A stretch of DNA of 64,000 bases from Meiothermus taiwanensis DSM 14542 (GCA_000482765.1 AXWR01000004.1:62001-126000), one strand, 5' to 3'; positions 52,333 through 61,205 are shown, numbered from the stretch's first letter. Notes: generated by a model from the sequence alone, not told the origin. Numbers and translations: made by a program.

Positions 52333-52800
52333 CTAACCCCCTCCCGGCTCTGAGGGCATGGTGGGCTCGAGCTGCACCAGTTTGCGCGACTCAATCAGCC
52401 GCCGCTCTTCAATCAGGTCTTTCAGGGTGGTGCTCCGCAAAACCCCCCGCATGGCTTCGTCTACTCTTTTCCAGAGGGTTTCGGTAGAGCAGTGCCCGGT
52501 CTGCCAGCACAGCCCGGGATCATCCAAGCAGATCACCGGGGCCAGGCTCCCCTCCAAAGCCTCCACCACTTCCAGGGCATCGATGTGTTCGCTGGGACGG
52601 CCCAGCCTGTAACCACCGCGGGCCCCCCGAACACTGCGGATAAACCCTGCTCGGCGAAGCTGGGCCGCGATCTGCTCGAGGTAGTGCAGGCTAATGCCCT
52701 GGGCTTCGGCCACGTCCTTGAGGGGCACCGCCTGCGGCTGCCGCAGGCCAATCTCCACCAGGGCCCGCAGCCCATACTGCGCTTTGGTCGAAACCCACAT
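52333..52800 (-). CDS. Rrf2-family regulator (IscR-like)
   Basis: 155 residues: an Rrf2 winged helix (KAQYGLRALVEIGL, GISLHYLEQIAAQLRRAGFIRSVRGARGGYRL) and a cluster of three cysteines ICLDDPGLCWQTGHC (spacings of 6 and 5) placed as the Fe-S ligands of IscR. It should sense Fe-S status and control iscS. The start at ATG 52800 is preferred because TATACT (52807) lies six bases upstream and the canonical N-terminus starts there. Confidence 0.92.
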   Translation of the reverse strand: MWVSTKAQYGLRALVEIGLRQPQAVPLKDVAEAQGISLHYLEQIAAQLRRAGFIRSVRGARGGYRLGRPSEHIDALEVVEALEGSLAPVICLDDPGLCWQTGHCSTETLWKRVDEAMRGVLRSTTLKDLIEERRLIESRKLVQLEPTMPSEPGGG

Positions 52801-52806
52801 GAGCCT

Positions 52807-52812
52807 AGTATA
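52807..52812 (-). promoter_or_regulatory. -10 box of the iscR-iscS operon (leaderless)
   Basis: TATACT on the minus strand six bases before ATG 52800. Confidence 0.55.
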
Positions 52813-52855
52813 AATCCCCAAAACCCGTAAGAAAAAGGTGGGTTTTCACTCTTGC

Positions 52856-53647
52856 CTAGCGGCGCAAGGCCAGGGCCAGCCCAAACAGCAAGGCCTGCGT
52901 AAGCACAATGGCGCTGCCGGCGGGCACATCCAACGTGTACGCCGCCACCAGGCCCGGCAAAACCGATAGCGTACCGATCAGGATGGCAGACACGGTCATG
53001 GCAGCAAAGGTCTGGCTGATTAGGCGGGCGGTGGCGGCTGGAATCACCACAAACGCAGCGATCAGGACAACACCCACCACCTTGACCGAGACCACCACCA
53101 CCAGGGCTATCAGGGCTGAGAGCAGGTAGTCGTGCCGGAGTACCGGCAGCCGATCGGCCAGGGCCAGTTCGCGGTCAAAGGTGGCGTAAGCCCAGCAGCG
53201 CCAGAGCGGGGCCAGGAGCAGCATCAACAGGGCCAGCAGCCCCATCACCTGCAGATCGGTCGGGGTGACGGTCAGGATGGAGCCAAAGAGATAGGCCACG
53301 GCATCCGGGGCGAAGCCCTGTCGCAGGGACATAAAGAGCACCCCCAGCGCCACCGAGACCGCAAAAAAAATCCCAATGGCGGTATCGTCGCCCAGGCTGC
53401 TCTGCTCGCGAACCCAGGTGATGAGCAAGGCAATTCCCAGCGCGAAGGGAATAGCCACCCAAAGAGGCTCCTGCTGGAGCAGCAAGCCCAGGGCCACCCC
53501 AGCAAAGGCAGCGTGGGCCAGGCCATCCCCTAGAAAGGAGAGGCGGCGCTGTACCACCAAGACGCCCAGGTAGCTGGCCAGCCCACCTACCAGGAGGCCG
53601 GCCAGCAGGGCCCGTTGCATAAAGGGAAGCTGAAGTGCCTCGAGCAT
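52856..53647 (-). CDS. Metal ABC transporter permease (zinc/manganese type)
   Basis: 263 residues with about eight membrane segments of the ZnuB/MntB-like (TroC) family: LGVLVVQRRLSFLGDGLAHAAFAGVALG and GDDTAIGIFF carry the conserved loop interacting with the ATPase. It should move Zn or Mn inward. Its ATPase gene lies directly upstream (one base between). No substrate-binding protein gene is next to it. Confidence 0.9.
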   Translation of the reverse strand: MLEALQLPFMQRALLAGLLVGGLASYLGVLVVQRRLSFLGDGLAHAAFAGVALGLLLQQEPLWVAIPFALGIALLITWVREQSSLGDDTAIGIFFAVSVALGVLFMSLRQGFAPDAVAYLFGSILTVTPTDLQVMGLLALLMLLLAPLWRCWAYATFDRELALADRLPVLRHDYLLSALIALVVVVSVKVVGVVLIAAFVVIPAATARLISQTFAAMTVSAILIGTLSVLPGLVAAYTLDVPAGSAIVLTQALLFGLALALRR

Positions 53648-53648
53648 C

Positions 53649-54419
53649 CTAGCGACCCCCCAAGACCACCTGGTGGGCGTGGCCGACGTGCCCGAAGGCC
53701 TGGCTCAGGCACTCGTGGCAGAGCACTTTTTCGGGCGGGCCATAGCCCACCACCCGCCGGTTGAGCACCAGCACCGCCGAGGCGTGGTGCTGGGCGGCCT
53801 CCCAGTCGTGGGTGATCATCAGGATGGTGGCGCCCTGCTCGGCCTGGTAGGCCTCGAGGTGCCGGTACAGGTCGGCCTCCCCTACCACATCCACGCCCGT
53901 AGCGGGCTCATCCAAAAGCAGCAGCCGGGGCCGGCGGATCAGGCTGCGGGCCAGGTAGACCCGCTGGAGCTCACCCCCCGAGAGCGCGCCCAGCCGGCGG
54001 TGGGCCAGGTGCAGGGCCCCCACCTTCTCCAGCACCTCGCTGGCCTGCCTGCGTTCCTCGCGGCCAATCCGAAAGGGCCAGTGCCGCCTGAGCCCCGAGA
54101 CCACCACCTCGATGGCCAGGGCTGGAAAGCTACGGTCGAAGCCCTTGACCTGCGGCACATAGCCCACCCAGCCGGGCGGCACCTCGCGGGGGGGATGACC
54201 CAAGACCCGGATGCGACCCGAGACCCGGGTGGGGCCGTCGCGCATAGCGCCTCGCTCGAGGCCCAGCAGGGCCTTGAGCAGGGTGCTCTTGCCGGCCCCG
54301 TTGGGGCCCACCATAGCTACAAAGGCCCCTTCGGGCACCTCGAGGCTCACCTCTTGCAGCGCCTGGAACTCACCGAAGCGCACTGAATACCGCTCAATCT
54401 CCACCGCCAGCGCGGCCAT
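53649..54419 (-). CDS. Metal ABC transporter ATP-binding protein
   Basis: 256 residues with Walker A GPNGAGKSTLL, signature LSGGELQRVYLARSL and Walker B LLLLDEPATGVD, then the H-loop MITHDWEAAQ. It is the TroB/ZnuC-type ATPase for the downstream permease. The promoter region holds a TGATA-N6-TATCA operator (54426) overlapping the -10 box, so metal-dependent repression is likely. Confidence 0.92.
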   Translation of the reverse strand: MAALAVEIERYSVRFGEFQALQEVSLEVPEGAFVAMVGPNGAGKSTLLKALLGLERGAMRDGPTRVSGRIRVLGHPPREVPPGWVGYVPQVKGFDRSFPALAIEVVVSGLRRHWPFRIGREERRQASEVLEKVGALHLAHRRLGALSGGELQRVYLARSLIRRPRLLLLDEPATGVDVVGEADLYRHLEAYQAEQGATILMITHDWEAAQHHASAVLVLNRRVVGYGPPEKVLCHECLSQAFGHVGHAHQVVLGGR

Positions 54420-54425
54420 ATTTAC

Positions 54426-54441
54426 TGATAATACGCTATCA
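54426..54441. promoter_or_regulatory. TGATA-N6-TATCA operator at the metal transporter promoter
   Basis: TGATA and TATCA are separated by ATACGC. On the minus strand TATTAT (54428-54433) is a -10 box eight bases before ATG 54419, inside the palindrome. The shape resembles Fur/Zur/MntR-type operators, with AT-rich arms; which regulator binds is unknown. Confidence 0.5.
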
Positions 54442-54463
54442 ATAGATCTTTGGATAGGGGCGG

Positions 54464-55864
54464 CTATTCCAGCGGCACTTCGATTACGTTGCCCAGGCTC
54501 GAGAGCGGCTTATCGAACTGGCGCCGGTCGCCCACCACCACAATCACAAACTGCTCCGGGCGCACATACTGCTGCATGGCCCGCTGCAGATCGGCCGGGG
54601 TGAGGGCCTGGATCTGGCGCACGTACTGCTCGTAGTAGTCGGGCGGCAGGCCCAGCAGCTGGGTGCGGGCGATGCGCTCGGCCACCGCCTGCTTGGAGGT
54701 AAAGCGGAAGACTTCGGCGTTGAGGATGTTGTTGCGGAAGAGCTCGAGCTCCTCCTGGCTCACCGGGCGCTCGCGCAGGTCACGGAACTGGGCCAGCATC
54801 AGCTCGATCACCTCGGCGGTCTTCTCGACGCGGGAAATGGAGGCCCCGTAGAAGAAGCCCGGCCAGCCAAACCCCTGGGTCTGGGCCCCGCCGGTGGCGT
54901 AGGCCAGGCCGCGCTTGGTGCGGACTTCCAGGAAGAGCCGGCTGTTAAAGCCATCCCCCAGCACCCGGCTGGCCAGATCCAGCTCGCTGTAGCCGGGGGC
55001 AAAGGCCGTTACCGTGGGGAGGCCCATGTAGATCACGCTCTGGTTGGTCTCCTTCTGCAAAAAGTAAATGCTGGGCTTGGGGCTGGGCGGCGCAAAGCTG
55101 GGCAGGCTGACCTCGCCCCGCGCCCAGCCCTGCAAGGTGCGCTCGAGCCTGGCCACCATCTCCTGGGTGTTGAAGTCGCCGGTGATGGCCAGCACCGCCC
55201 CGTTGGGCTTGAAGAAGCGCTGGTGGAAGGCCAGCAGGTCCTCGCGGGTGATGGACTGAATCGAGGCAGCGCTGCTGATGCGCCCTGCGGGGTGGCCCTC
55301 GTTGATGCGGCGCACGAACTCCCGCACGGCGATCTGGGTGGGCTGGTCGTTGCGGCGGCGGATGGCCTCCAGGGCCCGGCCCTTCTCGAGGTCAACCCGC
55401 TCCTGGGCGAAGCGCGGGCGCAGCAGGACATCGGCCCATATCTGCAAAACCTGATCGAGGTTCTCGGTTAGGGTGTTGAAGGCCACCGAGGTAAAGAGGT
55501 TGTCGGTGCTCACGCTCACCGAGGCGGCCAGGGTCTCCAGGGTCTCGTCGATCTGGTCGGGGGTGCGATCCCCAGCCCCACCGGTGCGCATCACCGCGGA
55601 GAAGATCCCGCTCAGGCCCACTTTGTCGTCGGGTTCGTAAATCGAGCCGGTCCGCAGGTAGATGCGCCCATTTACAAAGGGCAGGCTGCGGTCTTCTATC
55701 AGTAGAACCTGGAGGCCGTTGGAAAGCTGGACGCGGGTGGGCTGGAGGGTGGGAGGCTGCAAGCGCTGGAACTGCATCTTGAAGGGGTCGGGCCAGTCGG
55801 CCGGTACGCCCTGGGCCAGGCCCAGCGTCAGAAGCGCCAGCAACAAACTCCATATCGCTTTCAT
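54464..55864 (-). CDS. M16-family peptidase, non-catalytic subunit
   Basis: 466 residues with a signal peptide (IWSLLLALLTLGLAQG) and two M16 (processing peptidase-like) domains; QSVIYMGLPTV and FNSRLFLEVRTKRGLAYATGG are the typical R/Y pair. The zinc motif HxxEH is absent at the expected place (GLSGIFSAVMRTGG), so it should be the inactive half of a heterodimer. The ATG overlaps the stop of the catalytic partner by four bases. Confidence 0.88.
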   Translation of the reverse strand: MKAIWSLLLALLTLGLAQGVPADWPDPFKMQFQRLQPPTLQPTRVQLSNGLQVLLIEDRSLPFVNGRIYLRTGSIYEPDDKVGLSGIFSAVMRTGGAGDRTPDQIDETLETLAASVSVSTDNLFTSVAFNTLTENLDQVLQIWADVLLRPRFAQERVDLEKGRALEAIRRRNDQPTQIAVREFVRRINEGHPAGRISSAASIQSITREDLLAFHQRFFKPNGAVLAITGDFNTQEMVARLERTLQGWARGEVSLPSFAPPSPKPSIYFLQKETNQSVIYMGLPTVTAFAPGYSELDLASRVLGDGFNSRLFLEVRTKRGLAYATGGAQTQGFGWPGFFYGASISRVEKTAEVIELMLAQFRDLRERPVSQEELELFRNNILNAEVFRFTSKQAVAERIARTQLLGLPPDYYEQYVRQIQALTPADLQRAMQQYVRPEQFVIVVVGDRRQFDKPLSSLGNVIEVPLE

Positions 55865-57345
55865 CGGCTACCTCCCCGGCTAATGAGGGTGGCGACGGTG
55901 CGGTTTTGTGGGGTGAAGTATTTGCGGGCGGCCTGCTGGATTTCCTCGGCGGTGATGGTGTTGTAGATGGCCTCCTCCTCGAAGATACGCTGGTAGCCAC
56001 CAAAGAACAGCTCGTAGAAGGCCAGGGTCTGGGCCAGCCCCGGCCCACCTTGCAGCACCCGCAGGTAGGCCGCACGGGTCTGGTTGCGCACTTTTTGCAG
56101 CTCCTGGGGGCTTACCGGCTCGTTCTTGAGCCGCTCGAGCTCCTCGTAGATCAGGCGCTCCAGGTCCTGGGTGGTGCGGGGGGCGCGCGGCTGGGCCGAG
56201 ATGGTGAACAGGTTGGGGTAGCGGAAACCCGGCGAGGCCGAGCTCGAGCTCACGTTCAGGGCCGCCTGCTCCTGGATGACCAGGCGGCGGAAGAGCCGGC
56301 TGGTGCGGCCCTCGGTGAGGATGGAGTCAATCACGTCCATCACGTAGGCCTCGCGGTTGGGGTAGGTGGGCTTGTGGAAGCCAATCAGCAGGCTGGGCTG
56401 GGCGTTGTACTCGATGCTGGTGCGGCGCTCGGCGGTCTGAGGCGGCTCGGCGGGGATGCTCAGGTTGGGCCGCTCGGGGCCTCTGGGCACGGCCCCCATG
56501 TAGCGGCGCACCAACTGGATGTCGCGCTCCGGCTCCACATCCCCCACCAGCACCAGCACCGCCCGGTTGGGGTGGTAGTGGGTCTTCCAGAACTCCATGG
56601 CCTTGTCCACCCGGTAGCCCTGAATCTCCTCGCGGCTGCCAATCAGGGGGCGGCCATAGGGGTGCACCTGGAAGGCCGCGCGCAGGAAGGCCTCGCTCAA
56701 GGCCCCGTTGGGGTCGTTCTCGCTGCGCTGGCGACGCTCCTCCAGCACCACGTCGACCTCCTCGTAGAAGCTGCGGAAGACCGCGTTGAGCAGCACATCG
56801 GCATAGACCCGCAGGTAGAGCTCGAGGCGGTTGGAGGGCAGCGAGACCCGGTAATCGGTGCGGTCGTAGCCGGTGGAGGCGTTCAGGCCCTGCTCGCCGT
56901 TGTTGGTGAAGAGCTGGTCAATGGGGTTGGGCAGGGCCAGTTTCTTGGCCTCCTCGCGGGCCTGGTTGAACGCTGCCGTCAGCCGCTCTATCTCCCCCTG
57001 CGAAGCCCGGTTGGCAATGGCCCGATCCAGCTCGGCGCGGGCTTTGTCGATGGCCTCGAGGGCCGCTTTTTCCCTGGGCCAGTCCAGGCTCCCAATGCTG
57101 GGCGTACCCTTGAAGGCCATGTGCTCGACCATGTGGGCGATCCCCCCCAGGCCGGGGGCCTCGTCCACCCCGCCCACGTCGAACATCAGGTTGAAGTGGA
57201 TCACCGGGGCGGTCTTGTCGGGCACCATCAGCACCCGCAGGCCGTTGTCCAGGGTGTATTTGCGGATCTGCTCACGGAGCTGCTGGGCCCAAGCCCCAGG
57301 CAGCAGCAGCACCAGCAAGAGCAACCAGACCAGTCTTCTCACCAT
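55861..57345 (-). CDS. M16-family zinc peptidase, catalytic subunit
   Basis: 494 residues with a signal peptide (RRLVWLLLLVLLLPGAWAQ). The zinc motif HMVEH lies in GGIAHMVEHMAFKGT, and the distal glutamate about 75 residues later is in the NNGEQGLNASTGYDRTDY-EVDVVLEERRQRSENDP region. A second M16 domain follows. It should degrade peptides outside the membrane. ATG 57345 has AGGAGG just upstream. Confidence 0.92.
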   Translation of the reverse strand: MVRRLVWLLLLVLLLPGAWAQQLREQIRKYTLDNGLRVLMVPDKTAPVIHFNLMFDVGGVDEAPGLGGIAHMVEHMAFKGTPSIGSLDWPREKAALEAIDKARAELDRAIANRASQGEIERLTAAFNQAREEAKKLALPNPIDQLFTNNGEQGLNASTGYDRTDYRVSLPSNRLELYLRVYADVLLNAVFRSFYEEVDVVLEERRQRSENDPNGALSEAFLRAAFQVHPYGRPLIGSREEIQGYRVDKAMEFWKTHYHPNRAVLVLVGDVEPERDIQLVRRYMGAVPRGPERPNLSIPAEPPQTAERRTSIEYNAQPSLLIGFHKPTYPNREAYVMDVIDSILTEGRTSRLFRRLVIQEQAALNVSSSSASPGFRYPNLFTISAQPRAPRTTQDLERLIYEELERLKNEPVSPQELQKVRNQTRAAYLRVLQGGPGLAQTLAFYELFFGGYQRIFEEEAIYNTITAEEIQQAARKYFTPQNRTVATLISRGGSR

Positions 57346-57437
57346 GTCCTCCTGTGCGTTACTAGAGTCGTTTCCATTACGCCGCAAATTCCGCGTCCAG
57401 ACTGAAGGAAGGTCTACAGTTGCCAGAGGCTAAAGTT

Positions 57438-57565
57438 ATACCAGATTCGGTTAGTTCGGCGCCGGAAGGCGGCGAACTAACCCGACCAACGGGAGTGCTC
57501 TAGGATTCAAAAAGATAGCCTCTGGAGGTCTTTGCTATGGATGACTATCTTTTTGAATCCGGTAT
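57438..57565. repeat. Dispersed palindromic repeat, type copy (MITE-like)
   Basis: 128 bp with terminal inverted repeats ATACCAGATTC and GAATCCGGTAT. Inside are a first hairpin (GTTAGTTCGGCGCC / GGCGGCGAACTAAC) and a second one (GGATTCAAAAAGATAG / CTATCTTTTTGAATCC, 57512-57560). It lies in the 396-base gap 57346-57741, which holds no convincing gene and otherwise contains two more hairpins. Related copies lie at seven other intergenic places. Confidence 0.8.
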
Positions 57566-57689
57566 TATCCGCCCAACGAAGCCCTTTTGCCAAGTCGAGG
57601 CTGCGGGAGGCCCCGACGGATACTGGCACTGGAGCCTCGAGAGCGTTTCCCGCGAATACCCAGTACGGCATATTTCGCTGTACTGGATA

Positions 57690-57718
57690 AATTGCCTGCC
57701 ACCGTGGGGCAGGCAATT
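57690..57718 (-). terminator. Probable terminator of the copper cluster
   Basis: A perfect 11-bp stem AATTGCCTGCC / GGCAGGCAATT with a 7-base loop, 24 bases beyond the last minus-strand gene (stop at 57742). The following T tract is short (TTTATCC including the stem end). A second inverted repeat CCAGTAC / GTACTGG (57660-57686) lies just beyond. Confidence 0.6.
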
Positions 57719-57741
57719 GTGGAAAACGCGAGAGGCCCACG

Positions 57742-58176
57742 CTACCGCCCTGCCGGGCGCGGCAAGACCTGAATGATGCTATGCATGATGAAAGGCGGAA
57801 CCCGCTTGCCCGGCAGGGGCCGCCCCATAAGCACCAGAAAATAGGGGCCGGGTTTGGGAAAGGTCACCACCCCTTCCACGCGCCCGGTGCGCGGGTTGAG
57901 CTGCAGGCGCACCTGGGCATCGGGCTGGGCGGTGGCGCTCACCCGCCCCTGATAAAAGAGCAGCGTGCAGAAGCAGTCCTGCGGGTTGATGGGCAGGCCA
58001 CCCACCTGGATGTACTCAATCCAGGCCACCGTGGCCTTGCCAGCAATGGGCGGGGCATCGTTGGGTTCAAAGTCCACCTGGCCCTGCACATAACCCCCAC
58101 TCCCCTCAAAAGGATGCCCCCAGGCCCAGCCCAGGCCCAGCAGCAGGACAAGCCATCCAATCCGGGCGTACCTCAT
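57742..58176 (-). CDS. Exported protein of the copper cluster, unknown function
   Basis: 144 residues. A signal peptide (RIGWLVLLLGLGWAWG) would be cut just before HPFEGSGGYVQ, giving a mature N-terminal histidine. The rest is probably one beta-sandwich, with a Cys-Phe-Cys motif (PQDCFCTLLF) and the segment RTGRVEGVVTFPKPGPYFLVLMGRPLPG. The family is not recognised. Its ATG overlaps the end of the di-haem gene by four bases, so the products are likely made together. A metal-binding role is inferred only from context and the N-terminal His. Confidence 0.82.
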   Translation of the reverse strand: MRYARIGWLVLLLGLGWAWGHPFEGSGGYVQGQVDFEPNDAPPIAGKATVAWIEYIQVGGLPINPQDCFCTLLFYQGRVSATAQPDAQVRLQLNPRTGRVEGVVTFPKPGPYFLVLMGRPLPGKRVPPFIMHSIIQVLPRPAGR

Positions 58177-59249
58177 GGCGTGCCCCCTTTCCCACCAGGG
58201 GGCAGCAGGGCCGGGTTGGTGGTAAAGCTCGTATCGGTGAGCGCCTCCAGGAAGGCCACCAGGTCGTCTACTTCCTGTTCGGTGAGGCCCAGGGGCCGGA
58301 TAAGGACATCGGCATTGAGGTTGGGCTCACCACCGCGGTTGTAGTGCTGGACAACCTCCCGCAAGGTTCGGATGGAGCCGTCGTGCATGTAGGGGGCGGT
58401 CAGCGCAACGTTGCGCAGGGTGGGGGTTTTGAACTTGCCCACGTCTTCGTCCCTGCCGGTGGCGCGGGCCAGCCCGATGTCCTTGTAGACCGTGTAGAGG
58501 GCGGTGTTGCGGGGCTCGTCGTCGGTGAAGTCGGGGCCCACGTGGCAGTGGAAGCAATCGCCCTTCTCGCTAAAGAAAAGCTCCATCCCGCGCAGGGCTG
58601 CCGGGCTCAGGGCCTGGTCGTCGCCGGCCTGGTAGCGGTCGAAGGGGCTATTGTAGGAAACCAGGGTGCGCTCGAAGGCCGCAATGGCATAGGTGACGGC
58701 CCGCAGGCTGGGGGGCTCGCCAAAAACCTCCCGGAAGGCCTGGGCGTACTCGGGGATGGCCTGGAGCCTCTGGGCGAGTTCCTCGGGCTCGAGGCCCATC
58801 TCGTCGTGGGCGGTAAGGGGGCCAACCGCCTGGAGCTCGAGCCGGGGGGAACGCCCTTCCCAGAACAGGTGGCGGCGGAAGCCCACGTTGGTCAGGGTGG
58901 GGGCGTTGCGGCTGCCTTTGCGGCCAAAGATGCCGGTGCTCACCGCCTTACCCCCATCGCTAAAGGCAAACTCGGGCTTGTGGCAGCTCGCACAGGCGAT
59001 GGTGTTGTCCTTGGAAAGCCGGGTATCGTAGAAAAGTTTCCGCCCGAGGGCCACCTTGGCCGGGGTCTGGGGGTTGTCCTCGGGAATGGGCACGCTCCGC
59101 TCGGCAAAAAGAATGCGGGGGCTGGTGGGGTGCGGGGGCGGCCCGGCCACAGGGGGTGGGGGGACGGAGCGGGGCCAGAAGTACCAGCCCAGCAGGCCCA
59201 CCCCCAGCAGGAGCCCCGCCCAGACCATTGGCCGCCGTCGCATACGCAC
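58173..59249 (-). CDS. Di-haem cytochrome c peroxidase family protein (MauG/MbnH-like)
   Basis: 358 residues: an N-terminal membrane anchor (VWAGLLLGVGLLGWYFW), a proline-rich linker, then two haem c motifs CASCH (86-90) and CFHCH (232-236), with TLTNVGFRRHLFWEGR and TAPYMHDGS, which are typical of the bacterial CcpA/MauG superfamily. Next to an MbnP-like gene, the closest role is that of MbnH, which uses its bis-Fe(IV)-type haem chemistry to oxidise a tryptophan of MbnP. The adjacency is the main reason for MbnH over a plain peroxidase. Confidence 0.92.
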   Translation of the reverse strand: MRMRRRPMVWAGLLLGVGLLGWYFWPRSVPPPPVAGPPPHPTSPRILFAERSVPIPEDNPQTPAKVALGRKLFYDTRLSKDNTIACASCHKPEFAFSDGGKAVSTGIFGRKGSRNAPTLTNVGFRRHLFWEGRSPRLELQAVGPLTAHDEMGLEPEELAQRLQAIPEYAQAFREVFGEPPSLRAVTYAIAAFERTLVSYNSPFDRYQAGDDQALSPAALRGMELFFSEKGDCFHCHVGPDFTDDEPRNTALYTVYKDIGLARATGRDEDVGKFKTPTLRNVALTAPYMHDGSIRTLREVVQHYNRGGEPNLNADVLIRPLGLTEQEVDDLVAFLEALTDTSFTTNPALLPPGGKGGTP

Positions 59250-59993
59250 CTACTGGGCCAGCGAAAAGGCCGACTGCATGTTGAAGTAGACCACCGACAT
59301 CAGCAGGCTGGTCTCGGGGCTCAGGCCGTGCAGCTGGCGCAGGGACTGCTTGCGCCAGTCCAAAAAAACCCCACCCGGCCCCGGCTCAAAAGCCCTGGCC
59401 ACATCCAGGTTCAGCAAAATGGCCCCGCCAGCGGGCGGGATGTTGATCTGCACCCGCCGGGTCTGCAGGTCGTGCAGGCGCACCGGGATGCGAAAGGTGT
59501 CGGTGCCCATGTGGATCACCCATTTTTGGTTGCCTTCGGGGAGTAAGGCGGTGCCCTCGAGCCGGTAGAAGATGTAGCCGGGGTTCCAGGCCCAGTACAT
59601 GCCGGAGTTCACCCCCAGGGGTAGCTGCTGGGTGCCTGCGTCGAGGTGGTTGAGCTCGCGCGGCACGCCCACATTGAAGCGCAGACCCCGGTACTGCCCT
59701 GCGGGCACGTCCAGTTTCATGACAGACACCCCCTGGGTGGGGCCATCGCGTTTGAACTCGGCCAGGGCCAGGCCGTCTACGCGCACCTCGCGGCCATCCG
59801 GGCGCACCAGGGCCACCTCGGAGATGTAAAACTTGAGCAGGTCAAGCCGGTAGCGCTGGCCCTGGGGGGTCTGGTAGGTCTGCCCCCACTGCAGGGGCTG
59901 GCTGCCCACCCGCAGGTTCACTTTCAGTTCCACCGGTGCGGCGAGCACATAGGCGCTTATACACCACAAAAACACCAGCCAACCTCTTTTCAT
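59250..59993 (-). CDS. MbnP-like copper-binding protein
   Basis: 247 residues: a signal peptide (RGWLVFLWCISAYVLAA) then a beta-sandwich domain with the MbnP features LDLLKFYISEVALVRPDG, MKLDVPAGQYRGLRFNVGVP, GMYWAWNPGYIFYRLEG and QKWVIHMGTDT. MbnP partners are oxidised by MbnH at a tryptophan (to kynurenine), giving a copper site; several tryptophans (YWAW, KW) are candidates here. AAAGGAGG lies eight bases before ATG 59993, which decides the start. The stop is directly followed by the di-haem gene start. Confidence 0.87.
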   Translation of the reverse strand: MKRGWLVFLWCISAYVLAAPVELKVNLRVGSQPLQWGQTYQTPQGQRYRLDLLKFYISEVALVRPDGREVRVDGLALAEFKRDGPTQGVSVMKLDVPAGQYRGLRFNVGVPRELNHLDAGTQQLPLGVNSGMYWAWNPGYIFYRLEGTALLPEGNQKWVIHMGTDTFRIPVRLHDLQTRRVQINIPPAGGAILLNLDVARAFEPGPGGVFLDWRKQSLRQLHGLSPETSLLMSVVYFNMQSAFSLAQ

Positions 59994-60050
59994 ACCCGAC
60001 ACCTCCTTTGAGGTTAGCAGAACCCGTGCGGTTTTCGTGTGAAGCAGCCC

Positions 60051-61205
60051 TCAAGGGGCCACATCGAGGGTGTACTCGAGGGTTTTTTCAGGCAGCTCGA
60101 GGCGTACCAGCCATTCGCCGGGCGTCTCGGCGATGAGGGCCAGATGATACTGCGACCTGTAAAAAGGCCCCCGCACCTCCTGCAAAATTTGCGCCCCCTG
60201 CTGGGCCTGAAGCCGCAGGCTGGGGCCACCCTCCAGCAGGTTGCCCTGGGCATCGCGCAGGTCGAGGTAGAGGTGAATCAGGCCACCCTGACTGAACAAC
60301 TGGCCGACGTAGCGCCGGTCGCCCTGGGCCTCGGCAATGTTGATGAGGCGGGGTGCTGCAGCCTGGCGGGCTGGGGGGGGTGGTTCGGTGGTAGCCAGAA
60401 AGCCACTCGCCAGAAGCACCCCCAGCAGCAGGGCAGCCTCGAGGCTTACCGTCTGCAAACCCTTGACCCGCTTCTCCTGCAGGCGAGGCAAAAGCCATAG
60501 CCGGTTCACCGCCGCCAGCCCCACCACCAGCCCCACCAGCCCCAGCTTAAGGAGCAGGCGCTGGCCGTAGGCGGTGCTCCACAGGTTGGCCACCTCCCCC
60601 AGGCGAACCCAGGACAGGTACAGGCCCATCAGCGACAGGAGCACAACCGCACCCAGTCCCAGGGCCGAAAGGCGCTGGATGGCCCGCAGAACGGCCTCGT
60701 AGCGGCTGCCCGGCCAGGCCACGGCCAGCGCCAGCACGCTCCCGCCCCAGGCCGCCCCGAATGCCAGGTGCAAAAGCCCGGCAAACATCTGCACAAGCCC
60801 ACCCCCGGCGGCATGCGAGGTGAGGGTGAGGGTAAAAAGGAGCCCCAGCGCCAGGGGGGGATAGAGCCAGCGATCCAGGCGAAACCAGCCCATGGACAAA
60901 AACAGCAGGCCCACCAGCAGCCCCAGCCGCAACAACAACCAGTTGCCTTGAGAGGTCTCGAGCAGGTAGCTGAGCAGCAGCGAGGTATCGCCCAGCATCC
61001 AGGTCACATGGTACGTGCCATAAAGGGTGGCCCCTACAGCCAGTAGAAAACCACCCGAGATCAGGTACCACAGCCGCCAGCGCCGGGCCCTGGCCACCTC
61101 CGGCCCCACATACCGGCTGAACACCCCACCCCCCAGCAGCATGAACACCCCCAGGTAGAGGATGGCCCGCAAAATCGAAAGGGTGTTGTCGTGTTCGTGA
61201 GGCAT
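60051..61205 (-). CDS. CopD-family copper-resistance membrane protein
   Basis: 384 residues with about eight membrane segments and a C-terminal soluble domain (about 290-384). Typical CopD features include TSHAAGGGLVQMFAGLLHLAFGAAWGG with histidines in the membrane. CopD is thought to move copper across the inner membrane with CopC as its partner. The C-terminal region (RLINIAEAQGDRRYVGQLFSQGG to the end) is a beta-domain of the YtkA type, a common CopD fusion. It begins 92 bases downstream of the copC gene. Confidence 0.9.
   Translation of the reverse strand: MPHEHDNTLSILRAILYLGVFMLLGGGVFSRYVGPEVARARRWRLWYLISGGFLLAVGATLYGTYHVTWMLGDTSLLLSYLLETSQGNWLLLRLGLLVGLLFLSMGWFRLDRWLYPPLALGLLFTLTLTSHAAGGGLVQMFAGLLHLAFGAAWGGSVLALAVAWPGSRYEAVLRAIQRLSALGLGAVVLLSLMGLYLSWVRLGEVANLWSTAYGQRLLLKLGLVGLVVGLAAVNRLWLLPRLQEKRVKGLQTVSLEAALLLGVLLASGFLATTEPPPPARQAAAPRLINIAEAQGDRRYVGQLFSQGGLIHLYLDLRDAQGNLLEGGPSLRLQAQQGAQILQEVRGPFYRSQYHLALIAETPGEWLVRLELPEKTLEYTLDVAP

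Noticed and set aside
55906..57405. A 499-codon open frame on the plus strand
   Set aside because: Antisense to the M16 catalytic gene, repetitive Gly/Val/Gln composition and no domain.
57507..57740. A 77-codon minus-strand frame in the gap
   Set aside because: It reads through the palindromic repeat and the hairpins; no start signal or family.
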